NCBI GenBank assembly: GCA_036267875.1
Contig: DATAVE010000062.1
Span: 1-22,014 of the forward strand
Length of the DNA: 22,014 nt
Reading direction: 5' to 3'
Source of the DNA: DASZTV01 sp036267875
GTDB lineage: Bacteria > Actinomycetota > Actinomycetes > JAFAQI01
A model generated the notes under the pieces. That model was not told where the DNA came from and made no database searches. It saw nothing but the letters and a program-made list of their open reading frames with translations. Shown one piece after another: positions 1-7,570 of this stretch (the first letter of the stretch is position 1; the number at the start of each line of letters is the position of its first letter). Both the position numbers and the translations under genes were made by a program.

Positions 1-316
1 CGATGCCGAGCCGCTCGAGCGCACCGGGACGCATCGCCTCAACCACGATGTCGGCGTCCTTCGTCAGGTCACGGAAGACCGCCTTGCCCTCATCGCTGCG
101 CAGGTCGAGCGTGATGCTCTTCTTACCGCGGTTAAGGTGCAGGTGCATCAGCGAGACGCCCTCGACGATCGGCCACGTCATCGCCCGGATGTAGTCGCCG
201 GCCGCCGGCTCGACCTTGATCACCTGAGCACCAAGATCGACCAGCGCACTCGTGATCGCGGCCGGCCCGAGCATCGAGCACTCGATCACCCGCATCCCCG
301 CCAGTGGCGCTGTCAT
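1..316 (-). CDS. CaiB/BaiF-type (family III) acyl-CoA transferase, 5' part only
   Basis: This is the N-terminal 105 codons of a family III CoA transferase, which would move CoA from a donor thioester onto a carboxylic acid to start its beta-oxidation. The protein opens MTAPLAGMRVIECS and continues with GPAAITSALVDLGAQVIKVE, GDYIRAM, NRGKKSITLDL and DADIVVEAMRPGALERLG. These match the conserved first Rossmann-like part of the CaiB/BaiF family: L.G.rVie, LadlGA.VikvE, nrgK.s..ldl, aDv.ve..rPG..erlG. The catalytic Asp lies further downstream in this family and is outside the window. The ATG at 316 has a strong GGAGGA ribosome site a few bases upstream. It is the third gene of the minus-strand operon after the two acyl-CoA dehydrogenase genes, about 50 nt below the second. 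Its partner acid is unknown. Confidence 0.85.
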   Translation of the reverse strand, partial: MTAPLAGMRVIECSMLGPAAITSALVDLGAQVIKVEPAAGDYIRAMTWPIVEGVSLMHLHLNRGKKSITLDLRSDEGKAVFRDLTKDADIVVEAMRPGALERLGI

Positions 317-366
317 TGCTCCTCCTTCCCGCCGAGCCCAACGTAGGTTGCGTAACTCGCGGCCAT

Positions 367-1389
367 TTAGGCCACTTGCGTAGGGCTCGACGGTGCGAGT
401 AACGATTGCGCTACTCGCTCCTTGTGCCACGCGGCTGTTCCCCAGAGGCTCGACAGGGTCCAGGTTCGTTTCATCCACATGTGCAGGTCGTGCTCGAAGG
501 TGTAGCCAATGCCGGCATGCACTTGCAGCGCGGTCCGCGCGGCTCGTTGGGCCGCGACTGTCGCGGCGTACTTCGCGTGTGATGCGTCCCGCGTCATGCT
601 CGGACTGTCCTGCGCAACCGACCACGCAGCGCGGGCGACGACCGGCGCCGCGAACGAGTTCGCGACGAAGACATCGGCGAGCTGGTGCTTGATCGCCTGG
701 AAGGATCCGATAGGTACGCCGAACTGCTCTCGGGTGTTGGCGTAGCGGACACTCGTGTCGAGCATCGCCTCGGCGAGTCCGGTGAGCTGGGCGGCGACGG
801 CAACCGACGCGAAGTTGAAGGCGGCATCGGCATCGGTGCCACCGAGCACGACGCCCTTGCCGTGCGGCGGCGTGATGGTTGCGAGGCGGACGCCACGGTC
901 CACTGACTCCGCTGCAATCAGCTCGAGGTCTCCGCTCTCGACCGCGCAGTGCAGACCAGCGCCATCGACGACGATCAACAGGTCCGCCCACGGCGCGGCG
1001 CTGACCAGGTCGCCCGGTCCGAGCCGGGTCGCGATCACCGCATCGCCGGCGACGACCTTCGGCAGCCAGTCCTCCGCGATCGGTCCACCGGCGTGCGCCA
1101 GCATCCTGGCCCCGACGACGGTCTCGACCACCGGCTCGGGCAGCGCAGCGCGACCGACCTCGACCAAAACCGGCAACAACGAAGTCAGATCCGCGCCGGA
1201 CCCGCCGTACTCCTCAGGGACGGTTAGGCCGAGCACTCCGGTTTCGGCCAACCGCTTCCAGACGCCGCGGATGCGGCCGTCGGCGTCGTCCCACGCGACC
1301 CGCAGAGGTGCCGGACCGGCAAGGTCAGCGAGGAGCTCACGAACACCGGCAGCGAACTCCAGTGCGTCTTCGTCTGGCGCGATCCTCAT
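367..1389 (-). CDS. Acyl-CoA dehydrogenase, non-catalytic-type (small) subunit
   Basis: A 340-residue protein of the acyl-CoA dehydrogenase fold. The C-terminal half carries the family signature ANTREQFGVPIGSFQAIKHQ (about residues 217-236), which includes the FAD-contacting Arg and Gln, and a second signature around QVHAGIGYTFEHDLH. The middle part lacks the usual SEPGAGSD flavin loop and the TG.K.W strand. Where isovaleryl-CoA-type enzymes keep the catalytic Glu, before the helix resembling SVAVAAQLTGLAEAML, there is Ala/Ser. This is the pattern of the partner subunit in alpha2beta2 dehydrogenases such as mycobacterial FadE28-FadE29, where one subunit supplies the catalytic base. The start at 1389 is chosen because its ATG overlaps the TGA of the upstream dehydrogenase (ATGA); a longer upstream reading frame looks like shadow sequence. 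Heteromer formation is inferred. Confidence 0.85.
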   Translation of the reverse strand: MRIAPDEDALEFAAGVRELLADLAGPAPLRVAWDDADGRIRGVWKRLAETGVLGLTVPEEYGGSGADLTSLLPVLVEVGRAALPEPVVETVVGARMLAHAGGPIAEDWLPKVVAGDAVIATRLGPGDLVSAAPWADLLIVVDGAGLHCAVESGDLELIAAESVDRGVRLATITPPHGKGVVLGGTDADAAFNFASVAVAAQLTGLAEAMLDTSVRYANTREQFGVPIGSFQAIKHQLADVFVANSFAAPVVARAAWSVAQDSPSMTRDASHAKYAATVAAQRAARTALQVHAGIGYTFEHDLHMWMKRTWTLSSLWGTAAWHKERVAQSLLAPSSPTQVA

Positions 1390-2540
1390 CGCGGCAGTCC
1401 AAGGACTCGCTCGGCGACGACGTTGCGCTGCACCTCGTTGGTGCCGGCGTAGATCGGACCGGCGAGCGAGAACTCGTAGCCGTCGAGCCATGGCCCGGCG
1501 ACGGAGTCAGTGTCCAGCGTCGCCCGCTCGCCGAGCATCGCCAGCGCCGTCTCGTGGATCTCGACGTCGAGAACCGACCAGAACAGCTTGTTGGCGCTGG
1601 ACTCGGCGCCGATCGGCTTGCCCTCGAGCGCCTTCAGCGCGGTGCCCAAGACGTAGAGCCGGTAGGCGTCGGCGTCCATCCAGGCCTGGGCGACATCGTC
1701 GCGCGCAGCGGCCGCCGCCGCTGGGTCGGACTGCGTGGTGACGGCGTACAGATCGACGAGGCGATCGGCGCTGGCCATGAAGCGCCCCGGCGAGCGCAGT
1801 GTCAGCCCGCGCTCGGAGGCGGTGGTCGACATCGCGACCTTCCAGCCCTCGCCGACGCCACCGAGCACGTGCTCATCTGGGACGAACACCTCGTCGAAGA
1901 ACACCTCGGCGAAGCCTGGCTCGCCGTCGAGCTGACGGATCGGCCGGACCGTCACGCCGTCGGCTGACAGCGGCAATAGGTAATAGGTGAGTCCGCGATG
2001 GCGCTCGGACGCCGGATCCGAGCGGAACAGCCCGAACGTCCAGTCGGCGAAGGCTGCTCGCGTGGACCAGGTCTTCTGTCCGTTGAGCTTCCAGCCGCCG
2101 TCGACCTTGTCGGCGCGGGAGCGAAGCGACGCGAGGTCACTACCGGCTCCCGGCTCGGACCAGCCCTGTGCCCATACCTCGTCGGCACATGCCATCGGAC
2201 CGAGGAAGCGGTCCTTCTGCGCATCGGTCCCGTACTCGAAGATCGTCGGCGCAAGCAGGAAAATGCCGTTCTGACTGACGCGCACCGGCGCGCCCGCGGC
2301 CCAGTACTCCTCCTCGAATACAAGCCACTCGAGCAGCCCCGCGTCGCGCCCGCCGTACTTCGCCGGCCAGGTCACGACCGCCCAGCGGGCATCGTTCATC
2401 GTGCGCTCCCACTCGCGGTGGGCAGCAAATCCCTCGGCGGTGTCGAGCGATGGGAGCGGCGTCCTGGGGACGTGCTCGGCGAGCCACTTGCGGGCCTCGG
2501 AGCGGAATGCCGCAAGCTCGGCCGGCTCGGTCAAATCCAC
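1386..2540 (-). CDS. Acyl-CoA dehydrogenase, catalytic-type (large) subunit
   Basis: A 384-residue FadE-type flavoenzyme expected to oxidise an acyl-CoA to the 2-enoyl-CoA. Visible landmarks are WPAKYGG (about 59-64), the flavin loop QGWSEPGAGSDLAS (125-138), LNGQKTWST (152-160) and the C-terminal GPIYAGTNEVQRNVV followed by RVLGLPR. Glu243 in ASERG matches the helix-G catalytic glutamate of isovaleryl-CoA dehydrogenase and mycobacterial FadE26 by position; this is an alignment by eye. The start is GTG at 2540. No Shine-Dalgarno is visible, but a TANNNT hexamer ends 7 nt before it, which fits a leaderless transcript. The gene overlaps the small-subunit gene by 4 nt, so the two are probably made in equal amounts. 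It diverges from the thiolase across a shared palindromic operator. Confidence 0.9.
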   Translation of the reverse strand: MDLTEPAELAAFRSEARKWLAEHVPRTPLPSLDTAEGFAAHREWERTMNDARWAVVTWPAKYGGRDAGLLEWLVFEEEYWAAGAPVRVSQNGIFLLAPTIFEYGTDAQKDRFLGPMACADEVWAQGWSEPGAGSDLASLRSRADKVDGGWKLNGQKTWSTRAAFADWTFGLFRSDPASERHRGLTYYLLPLSADGVTVRPIRQLDGEPGFAEVFFDEVFVPDEHVLGGVGEGWKVAMSTTASERGLTLRSPGRFMASADRLVDLYAVTTQSDPAAAAAARDDVAQAWMDADAYRLYVLGTALKALEGKPIGAESSANKLFWSVLDVEIHETALAMLGERATLDTDSVAGPWLDGYEFSLAGPIYAGTNEVQRNVVAERVLGLPR

Positions 2541-2547
2541 GCGCTGG

Positions 2548-2553
2548 AGGTTA
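2548..2553 (-). promoter_or_regulatory. Putative -10 element of a leaderless promoter for the FadE operon
   Basis: On the minus strand this reads TAACCT, fitting the actinobacterial TANNNT -10 pattern. Seven nucleotides separate it from the GTG start at 2540, so transcription would begin at or next to the start codon. It directly abuts the palindrome at 2554-2570. No recognisable ribosome site precedes the gene, which supports a leaderless transcript. Confidence 0.5.
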
Positions 2554-2570
2554 TCTGACGACCCGTCAGA
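2554..2570. promoter_or_regulatory. Palindromic operator O1 (CTGACG-ACC-CGTCAG)
   Basis: A perfect 7+3+7 inverted repeat (TCTGACG-ACC-CGTCAGA) between the divergent acyl-CoA dehydrogenase operon and the thiolase. The same 15-bp core recurs at three other divergent intergenic regions of the window. It abuts the minus-strand -10 and covers the place of the -35 for the thiolase, so a bound protein should block both promoters. A further lone half-site GTCAGA lies at 2582-2587. It differs from the KstR (TnnAACnnGTTnnA) and KstR2 (AAGCAAGnnCTTGCTT) sites. Confidence 0.8.
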
Positions 2571-2587
2571 AACCTCTCGCGGTCAGA

Positions 2588-2593
2588 TATCTT
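2588..2593 (+). promoter_or_regulatory. Putative -10 element of a leaderless thiolase promoter
   Basis: The hexamer TATCTT fits TANNNT and is followed by six bases and then the ATG at 2600. No Shine-Dalgarno is present in that space. A -35 about 17 bp upstream would fall inside operator O1. Confidence 0.5.
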
Positions 2594-2599
2594 TGGCCC

Positions 2600-3760
2600 A
2601 TGCCTGAGGCCTACATCGTCGATGCCATCCGTACGCCGGTCGGGAAGCGGAACGGCGGCTTGTCCGGCGTTCACACCGCCGATCTCGGCGCGCACGTTCT
2701 CAATGCGCTTGTCGACCGCTCGGGCATCGACCCGTCGGCCGTCGAGGACGTGGTCTTCGGCTGCCTCGACACGATCGGGCCGCAGGCCGGGGATATCGCC
2801 CGCACCTGCTGGCTGGCAGCCGGCCTCCCCGAGGAGGTCCCGGGTACGACGATCGACCGGCAGTGCGGCTCGTCGCAGCAGGCCGTGCACTTCGCCGCCC
2901 AGGGCGTGATGAGCGGCACCCAGGACGTCGTCATCGCCGGCGGCGTACAGAACATGTCGATGATCCCGATCGGTGCCGCGTTCCAGGCCGCGAAGCACGT
3001 CGGCTTCGAAGACCCGAACCCGTTCTCCGGCTCCGCCGGCTGGGTCAAGCGCTACGGCGACCAGCCCGTCACGCAGTTCAACGGCGCAGAGCTGATCGCC
3101 AAGAAGTGGAGCATCAGCCGCGAGGACATGGAGCACTTCGCATACGAGTCGCACCAGCGTGCGATCAAGGCGATCGACGAGGGCCGGTTCACCAAGGAGA
3201 TCTCGCCGTACGACGGCGTGACCACCGACGAGGGCCCGCGCCGCGATTCCACGCTCGAGAAGATGGCGTCGCTCAAGCCGCTGTCCGAGGGCGGCCGCAT
3301 CACCGCCGCTGTCTCCTCGCAGATCTCCGACGGCGCGGCCGCACTGCTCGTCGTCTCCGAGCGCGCACTCAAGGAACACAACCTCACCCCGCGGGCACGG
3401 ATCCATCACCTCTCGGTGCGTGGTGCGGACCCGATCTACATGCTCACCGCCCCGATCAACGCGACGGCGTACGCACTCGAGAAGACCGGGATGTCACTCG
3501 ACGACATCGACCTGGTCGAGATCAACGAGGCGTTCGCCCCGGTCGTGCTGGCGTGGCAGAAGGAGACCGGCGCCGACCTCGCCAAGGTCAACGTCAACGG
3601 CGGCGCGATCGCGCTCGGCCACCCGCTCGGCGCGACGGGCGCCCGTCTGATGACGACCCTGCTGCACGAGCTCGAGCGCACCGGTGGCCGCTACGGCCTG
3701 CAGACGATGTGCGAGGGCGGCGGCCAGGCCAACGTCACCATCATCGAGCGGCTGGGCTAG
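2600..3760 (+). CDS. Thiolase (acetyl-CoA acyltransferase, FadA family)
   Basis: A 386-residue thiolase that should cleave a 3-ketoacyl-CoA with CoA, releasing acetyl- or propionyl-CoA, in the last step of a beta-oxidation cycle. The nucleophile loop TIDRQCGSSQQAVHFAAQ puts the active Cys at residue 89. EINEAFAPV gives the NEAF motif, GGAIALGHPLGATGAR gives His341, and MCEGGGQA gives the second Cys at 371. The length and the His-Cys spacing of 30 match the family. RDSTLEKMASLKPL is typical of degradative FadA enzymes. The ATG at 2600 begins the conserved PEAYIVDAIRTPVGK strand; the in-frame extension upstream crosses the operator and is not protein-like. The gene is divergent from the FadE operon and shares operator O1, so its substrate is probably the product of that dehydrogenase. 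Confidence 0.93.
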   Translation: MPEAYIVDAIRTPVGKRNGGLSGVHTADLGAHVLNALVDRSGIDPSAVEDVVFGCLDTIGPQAGDIARTCWLAAGLPEEVPGTTIDRQCGSSQQAVHFAAQGVMSGTQDVVIAGGVQNMSMIPIGAAFQAAKHVGFEDPNPFSGSAGWVKRYGDQPVTQFNGAELIAKKWSISREDMEHFAYESHQRAIKAIDEGRFTKEISPYDGVTTDEGPRRDSTLEKMASLKPLSEGGRITAAVSSQISDGAAALLVVSERALKEHNLTPRARIHHLSVRGADPIYMLTAPINATAYALEKTGMSLDDIDLVEINEAFAPVVLAWQKETGADLAKVNVNGGAIALGHPLGATGARLMTTLLHELERTGGRYGLQTMCEGGGQANVTIIERLG

Positions 3761-3765
3761 CGCCG

Positions 3766-4284
3766 ATGCACGCCCGGGGCGCGGTACTTGCCATGCTCGC
3801 CGTTGCCGCGACCTATTTAACGGGTGTCTCGCCGGCAGGTGCGTCCGCGGATCCCACACTGAACCCAACCCTGTACATCGCGGGTTACGGAACGGGCGAG
3901 TCGGGAAACGTCGAAGCTCTCTCGGAATCGAGCGATTGCCACGGCACGGTCAGTGAGCCGTCTGGCCCTGGCATTCCGCTCCCGTACCTGGTCGAGCCGG
4001 GAACGCACCTCGGGCGCATCACGCTCGGATCGAACCAGCACCCCGCGCGGGCAACGCTGACTGCTTCGCCCATTTCGAACAACGGACTGGCGGACGGCAG
4101 GACGACCCACCTCGGCACCACGATCGTTCACGAGGGCGGCAGCGCAGCTACCTGGCTCGTGAGATTCCACATTCCGGTGGCTGCCGCTCAGAGCTACCTG
4201 CTCACCGTCGACGCGACGTACGGCACCAAGTGCAACGGCAGCGGCGACACCTACATCTTCAACCTTCGCGGAGCGCGCAGCTGA
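3766..4284 (+). CDS. Small secreted protein of unknown function
   Basis: A 172-residue protein that I do not recognise. The N-terminus MHARGAVLAMLAVAATYLTG is a signal peptide with a likely cleavage after ASA (about residue 28). The mature part is Gly/Ser/Thr-rich and looks like an all-beta domain; Cys58 and Cys156 could form one disulfide. There is no lipobox and no C-terminal anchor, so it is probably released or held at the cell surface. The start at 3766 lies 5 nt after the thiolase stop, and its TGA overlaps the ATG of the following DUF1801 gene (ATGA). It may therefore be co-transcribed with the catabolic thiolase, although nothing in the protein suggests a role in acyl-CoA metabolism. 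Confidence 0.75.
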   Translation: MHARGAVLAMLAVAATYLTGVSPAGASADPTLNPTLYIAGYGTGESGNVEALSESSDCHGTVSEPSGPGIPLPYLVEPGTHLGRITLGSNQHPARATLTASPISNNGLADGRTTHLGTTIVHEGGSAATWLVRFHIPVAAAQSYLLTVDATYGTKCNGSGDTYIFNLRGARS

Positions 4285-4628
4285 TGCTCTGCGAGGAGGT
4301 CGACGAGTACCTCGCGGGACTTGACGAGCCGAAGCGGTCGACGCTCGAACAGGTACGTCGGACGATCCTCGAGCTGTTGCCGGACGCCGAGGAGTGCATC
4401 TCCTACCGCCTGCCGGCGTACCGGATCGACGGCAAGGTCGTGGCAGGCTTCGCGGCGTTCAAGAACCACTTGGCGTACCTGCCGCACAGTGGCTCGGTCT
4501 TCAAGGCACTCGCCGACGACCTCGCGTCGTTCGAGTACACAACCGGCTCGCTGCACTTCCCGACCGACCAGGCACTCCCTCGCGACCTCGTCGCGAAGCT
4601 GATCGAAGTCCGCCGAGCCCTACGTTGA
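4284..4628 (+). CDS. DUF1801 (YdhG-like) small protein
   Basis: A 114-residue protein of the DUF1801/YdhG family. Typical marks are the N-terminal helix VDEYLAGLDEPKRSTLEQVR, then LLPDAEECISYRLPAYRIDGKVVAGFAAFKNH, YLPHSG and a C-terminal LHFPTDQALPRDLVAKLIEVR. Members are small cytoplasmic alpha/beta proteins; some have been called iron chaperones by fold similarity to frataxin, but the role is not settled. The ATG at 4284 overlaps the previous stop codon, giving translational coupling with the secreted protein. The gene ends 29 nt from the convergent LOG-family gene. Confidence 0.85.
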   Translation: MLCEEVDEYLAGLDEPKRSTLEQVRRTILELLPDAEECISYRLPAYRIDGKVVAGFAAFKNHLAYLPHSGSVFKALADDLASFEYTTGSLHFPTDQALPRDLVAKLIEVRRALR

Positions 4629-4647
4629 TGGCCTAAAACACGCGCCG

Positions 4648-4662
4648 GATAAGACACTTATC
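4648..4662. terminator. Short inverted repeat between convergent genes, possible weak terminator
   Basis: GATAAG-ACA-CTTATC forms a 6-bp, AT-rich stem with a 3-nt loop and overlaps the stop codon of the minus-strand LOG-family gene. It lies between convergent genes, where a bidirectional terminator would be expected. It is short, with no GC-rich stem and no U-tract, so the call is weak. Confidence 0.2.
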
Positions 4663-5254
4663 GTTGGGCTCGGGGATGTCGGCTGCGGTCGAGCCACTTA
4701 TCAAGGTGCTCCGGGCGCCATGCCGCGAGCCTGTCCAAGAGCGCCTCGGGATCGGTCTCGTCGACGATCAACGCGCGATGCTCGACCCGGATGAGCCGCT
4801 GGTCCACCGCGTGGTCGAGAAAGACACGCAGCGGTTCGAAGTATTGGTTCACATCGAGGATGCCGCAGGGCTTGGCATGTATCCCGAGCTGCGTCCAGGT
4901 CACCGCCTCAAAGAACTCATCGAGCGTCCCGAACCCGCCAGGAAGCATGATGAAGCAGTCACTGGCATCGGCCATCGCGGCCTTGCGCTCGTGCATCGAT
5001 TCCACGACCAACAACTCGGTGAGACCGCGGTGTGCCACTTCCTTCGCTTCCAGCGCGTGGGTGATCACGCCGAGGACTTGCCCGCCAGCATTAATCGCCG
5101 CATCGGCGACCACGCCCATGAGCCCGACACACCCACCGCCGTAGACCAATCGCAGACCTCGGCGAGCAAGAGCCTCACCTAACGCGACTGCGGCAGCTTC
5201 GAATGCCGGATCGGCACCGGCGTTAGATCCGCAGAAGACAGCCACTGACCTCAC
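4658..5254 (-). CDS. LOG-family protein (TIGR00730), cytokinin riboside 5'-monophosphate phosphoribohydrolase-like
   Basis: A 198-residue Rossmann-fold protein of the LOG/TIGR00730 family, often misannotated as lysine decarboxylase. Bacterial members release the base from nucleoside 5'-monophosphates such as AMP or cytokinin nucleotides. The sequence shows VAVFCGSN (4-11), VYGGGCVGLMG (37-47), the MHERK motif (87-91) and LPGGFGTLDEFFE (104-116), whose Arg and Glu are the conserved active-site residues. The length is normal. The GTG start at 5254 is 6 nt below the stop of the ApbE-like gene, so both are probably on one mRNA; no functional link between them is obvious. Confidence 0.9.
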   Translation of the reverse strand: MRSVAVFCGSNAGADPAFEAAAVALGEALARRGLRLVYGGGCVGLMGVVADAAINAGGQVLGVITHALEAKEVAHRGLTELLVVESMHERKAAMADASDCFIMLPGGFGTLDEFFEAVTWTQLGIHAKPCGILDVNQYFEPLRVFLDHAVDQRLIRVEHRALIVDETDPEALLDRLAAWRPEHLDKWLDRSRHPRAQR

Positions 5255-5260
5255 CGCGCG

Positions 5261-6034
5261 CTAGCCGCCCATGAGCTGTGCGAGCTTCGGCGAACGCCAT
5301 ACCGAGCCGTCGATGCCGACTACCTGACTGAGCCATCCCGACTCGTCGAGCTCGTCGAGAATCTTCGGCGCGGCCGCACCCGCGGCGATTGCGGCGGTCG
5401 CGATGCCGTCGGCGACAGCGAGGTTCGGTCCGAGAACGGTTGCCGAGACAGCGGTCCGCTGTGACCGGCACTTGATGTGCTCGCCGAGCTCACCCGGACC
5501 CGAGGTCGCGACATTCAGCTCATTGCCGACGGCGGTGAGGATCGTCTGGGTGCGATCAGCTGGATCCGAGATGCCGATCTGCCACGGCAGGCCTGACGCC
5601 GAGGCACCCCGAGTGCTGAGGTCGCCGTCGGCATTGATGACGAGATTGATCACACCGTTACGGGCGGCGATATCAACAGCGCGATCGACCGCCCAGCCCT
5701 TCACGACCCCCGTGGGATCGGGCTCGCCGTTCCACCGCACGTCGTACGCCCCGTGGGTGAGGACCGACACGGTGCCTGCAAGAGCGAGCACGTCCTGCAG
5801 CTCTGGACTCGCCGTCGCTTCCTTGCGCTGCCACTGCATCAGGAGCGAATCGTCGCGATAGGCGCTGAAGACGTCATCGACGTGATGAAGAAGTTCGACG
5901 ATCTCGTCCCGCGTCGCCGCTAGTGCATCGTCATCGGATCCGAGCAGATGCAGGGACACCGCGGTGCCCCACACCTGCTCGACGTGAACAAGTCGCCCGC
6001 TCCGCGAAGCGCCGTCGTCGCTGATGATCGCCAC
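5261..6034 (-). CDS. ApbE-like FAD:protein FMN transferase
   Basis: A 257-residue protein of the ApbE family, which attaches FMN to a Thr/Ser of a target flavoprotein using FAD and Mg2+. Family motifs are EQVWGTAVSLHL (19-30), FSAYRDDSLL (56-65), DPTGVVKGWAVDRA (106-119), NADGDLSTRG (134-143), VATSGPGELGEHI (175-187) and AVADGIATA (206-214), which contains the metal-binding Asp. The usual GGD is changed to DGD. The protein is shorter than many ApbE proteins and has no signal peptide or lipobox, so it would act in the cytoplasm. No obvious flavinylation substrate (NqrC/RnfG-type or FMN-binding domain) is present in the window. The start is GTG at 6034 with a weak ribosome site. It is divergent from the first GH5 gene. 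Confidence 0.85.
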   Translation of the reverse strand: MAIISDDGASRSGRLVHVEQVWGTAVSLHLLGSDDDALAATRDEIVELLHHVDDVFSAYRDDSLLMQWQRKEATASPELQDVLALAGTVSVLTHGAYDVRWNGEPDPTGVVKGWAVDRAVDIAARNGVINLVINADGDLSTRGASASGLPWQIGISDPADRTQTILTAVGNELNVATSGPGELGEHIKCRSQRTAVSATVLGPNLAVADGIATAAIAAGAAAPKILDELDESGWLSQVVGIDGSVWRSPKLAQLMGG

Positions 6035-6124
6035 AGTGCACCCATCATCCCAGGCGGCTCACGGCGCGATTCGGACGATCGGCACCAAAGGTCGGGAACG
6101 TCCTGATGTTGAATAGATGTTCGT

Positions 6125-7570
6125 ATGACGGCAACCCGGATCCCGTCGGAGCGACTGAGGGCCACACGCCTGTCGGTTGCGGTTCTCGTTGTCGCCGCCC
6201 TGACGACGGCGCTCGTCTCGATCCCCCGCTCAGCGTCGGCGCTGAAGGTCACGACGCATTGCACTCGCCTCATCGCAGGGCGCTGCGCGGGGCCGCTGGT
6301 GGGGCCACTTGCGGTGTCGGGCCGCACGATCATCGACCAGGGACAGTCCGACGTTCCCGTCCTGCTCCAGGGCGCGATGTTCGAAGGCCCGGGCTGGCTG
6401 GCCGGCCAGTCCGACTACAACTCGCTCGGCTTCCCGGACGCGGGCGCGATCAACACCCTCGAGGCATGGGGCGTCAACTTCGTCAGGCTCACGCTGTCCT
6501 CGGACGCCTGGGACCAGAAGTGCAACGAGAACTACCTCGCGAGCTACCCGGCGCCGGGCTACCAGAACGACGTCAAGCGCACGGTCACCACGCTGACCGA
6601 AGCGGGGATCTACGTCGTACTCGACCTCTACACGTCCAACCCCGATTGCAAGCTGCCCGGGCCGAGTGTGAGCGGCGACGTGCCGCTGCCCGGTCAAGAC
6701 GCCGGCGAGTTCTGGCAGGAGGTCTCCGCCGCCTTCGGCGGCAACCCCCTGGTCGGCTTCGAGCCGTGGAACGAGCCGGAGATCTGTGCGACCAGCCCGG
6801 AGACCGCCAAGCCGGTCGGCACCATCTCGGCCTGCTCAGCGGCCAACCTCGAAGCAGGCTGGGCGAACAGCCTGCTCGTGAAGACGAAGTCGATCTCCTA
6901 CGTCGACCTCGGCATGCGCGAGATGTACCGGCTGATCCACCGAGGAGCACCGAAGAGCCTGATCTTCCTGGACGCCAATGGGTGGGCCTCGGAGACCGCG
7001 ACGTACCAGGACATGCCGAAGGTGATGGCGCGCTCCAAGCAGCTGGTCTACGCGATGCATCCGTACGACTGTCAGGACAAGTCGAAGGCGGGCGCCGACT
7101 CGCTCGCGGCCTGCCGCGACGAGAACCCTGAGGCATGCAGCACCATCCAGCAGCGCGTGGTCAACTCCGACAGCGACCGAACCTCAGGCCAGCGCCTCTC
7201 GCGCCCGGTTGTGTTCGACGAGATTGGCTTTCCCGAAGGCGAGCAGGCCTACTACGCACCGGGCACCGTGAACGGGACCGCCGGCTACTACCCGGTCAAC
7301 CTCGTCCAGCGCGGGCTGTACCTCTACAACTTCATCGCGCAGGCGCAGGCCCGTGGCGACGGCTTCGCCGTCTTCACGTTTAACGACGCCGACAACGGCG
7401 ACCCCTGGAACGGGCCGTATCTGCTGGTCAAGCGGCCGGTCTCACCCGGTGACGCCGGGCCGTGGCACCCGTCGCCCGACGGCACGGTGCTGTACGAGGC
7501 GGGGACCGGCAACCAGCTCACCTGTCAGGACCCGCCGACCGGTTACGACACCTGGACGCTGCCTCAATGA
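6125..7570 (+). CDS. Secreted GH5-like glycoside hydrolase, copy 1
   Basis: A 481-residue exported enzyme with a (beta/alpha)8 glycosidase core of the GH5/clan A type. Residues 1-40 form a signal peptide with a twin-Arg-like, hydrophobic N-terminus. EAWGVNFVRL (113-122) is the strand-2 motif, GFEPWNEPE (211-219) carries the acid/base Glu217, YAMHPYDCQD (309-318) supplies the conserved His, and VVFDEIGFPEG (362-372) the nucleophile Glu366. The mature protein has ten Cys, all matched in the next gene. Substrate cannot be told: cellulase-like beta-glucanase and endoglycoceramidase-like activities are both possible. It overlaps copy 2 by an ATGA and begins the plus-strand run that continues to the helicase. 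The promoter probably lies in the 90-bp gap shared with the ApbE-like gene. Confidence 0.85.
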   Translation: MTATRIPSERLRATRLSVAVLVVAALTTALVSIPRSASALKVTTHCTRLIAGRCAGPLVGPLAVSGRTIIDQGQSDVPVLLQGAMFEGPGWLAGQSDYNSLGFPDAGAINTLEAWGVNFVRLTLSSDAWDQKCNENYLASYPAPGYQNDVKRTVTTLTEAGIYVVLDLYTSNPDCKLPGPSVSGDVPLPGQDAGEFWQEVSAAFGGNPLVGFEPWNEPEICATSPETAKPVGTISACSAANLEAGWANSLLVKTKSISYVDLGMREMYRLIHRGAPKSLIFLDANGWASETATYQDMPKVMARSKQLVYAMHPYDCQDKSKAGADSLAACRDENPEACSTIQQRVVNSDSDRTSGQRLSRPVVFDEIGFPEGEQAYYAPGTVNGTAGYYPVNLVQRGLYLYNFIAQAQARGDGFAVFTFNDADNGDPWNGPYLLVKRPVSPGDAGPWHPSPDGTVLYEAGTGNQLTCQDPPTGYDTWTLPQ

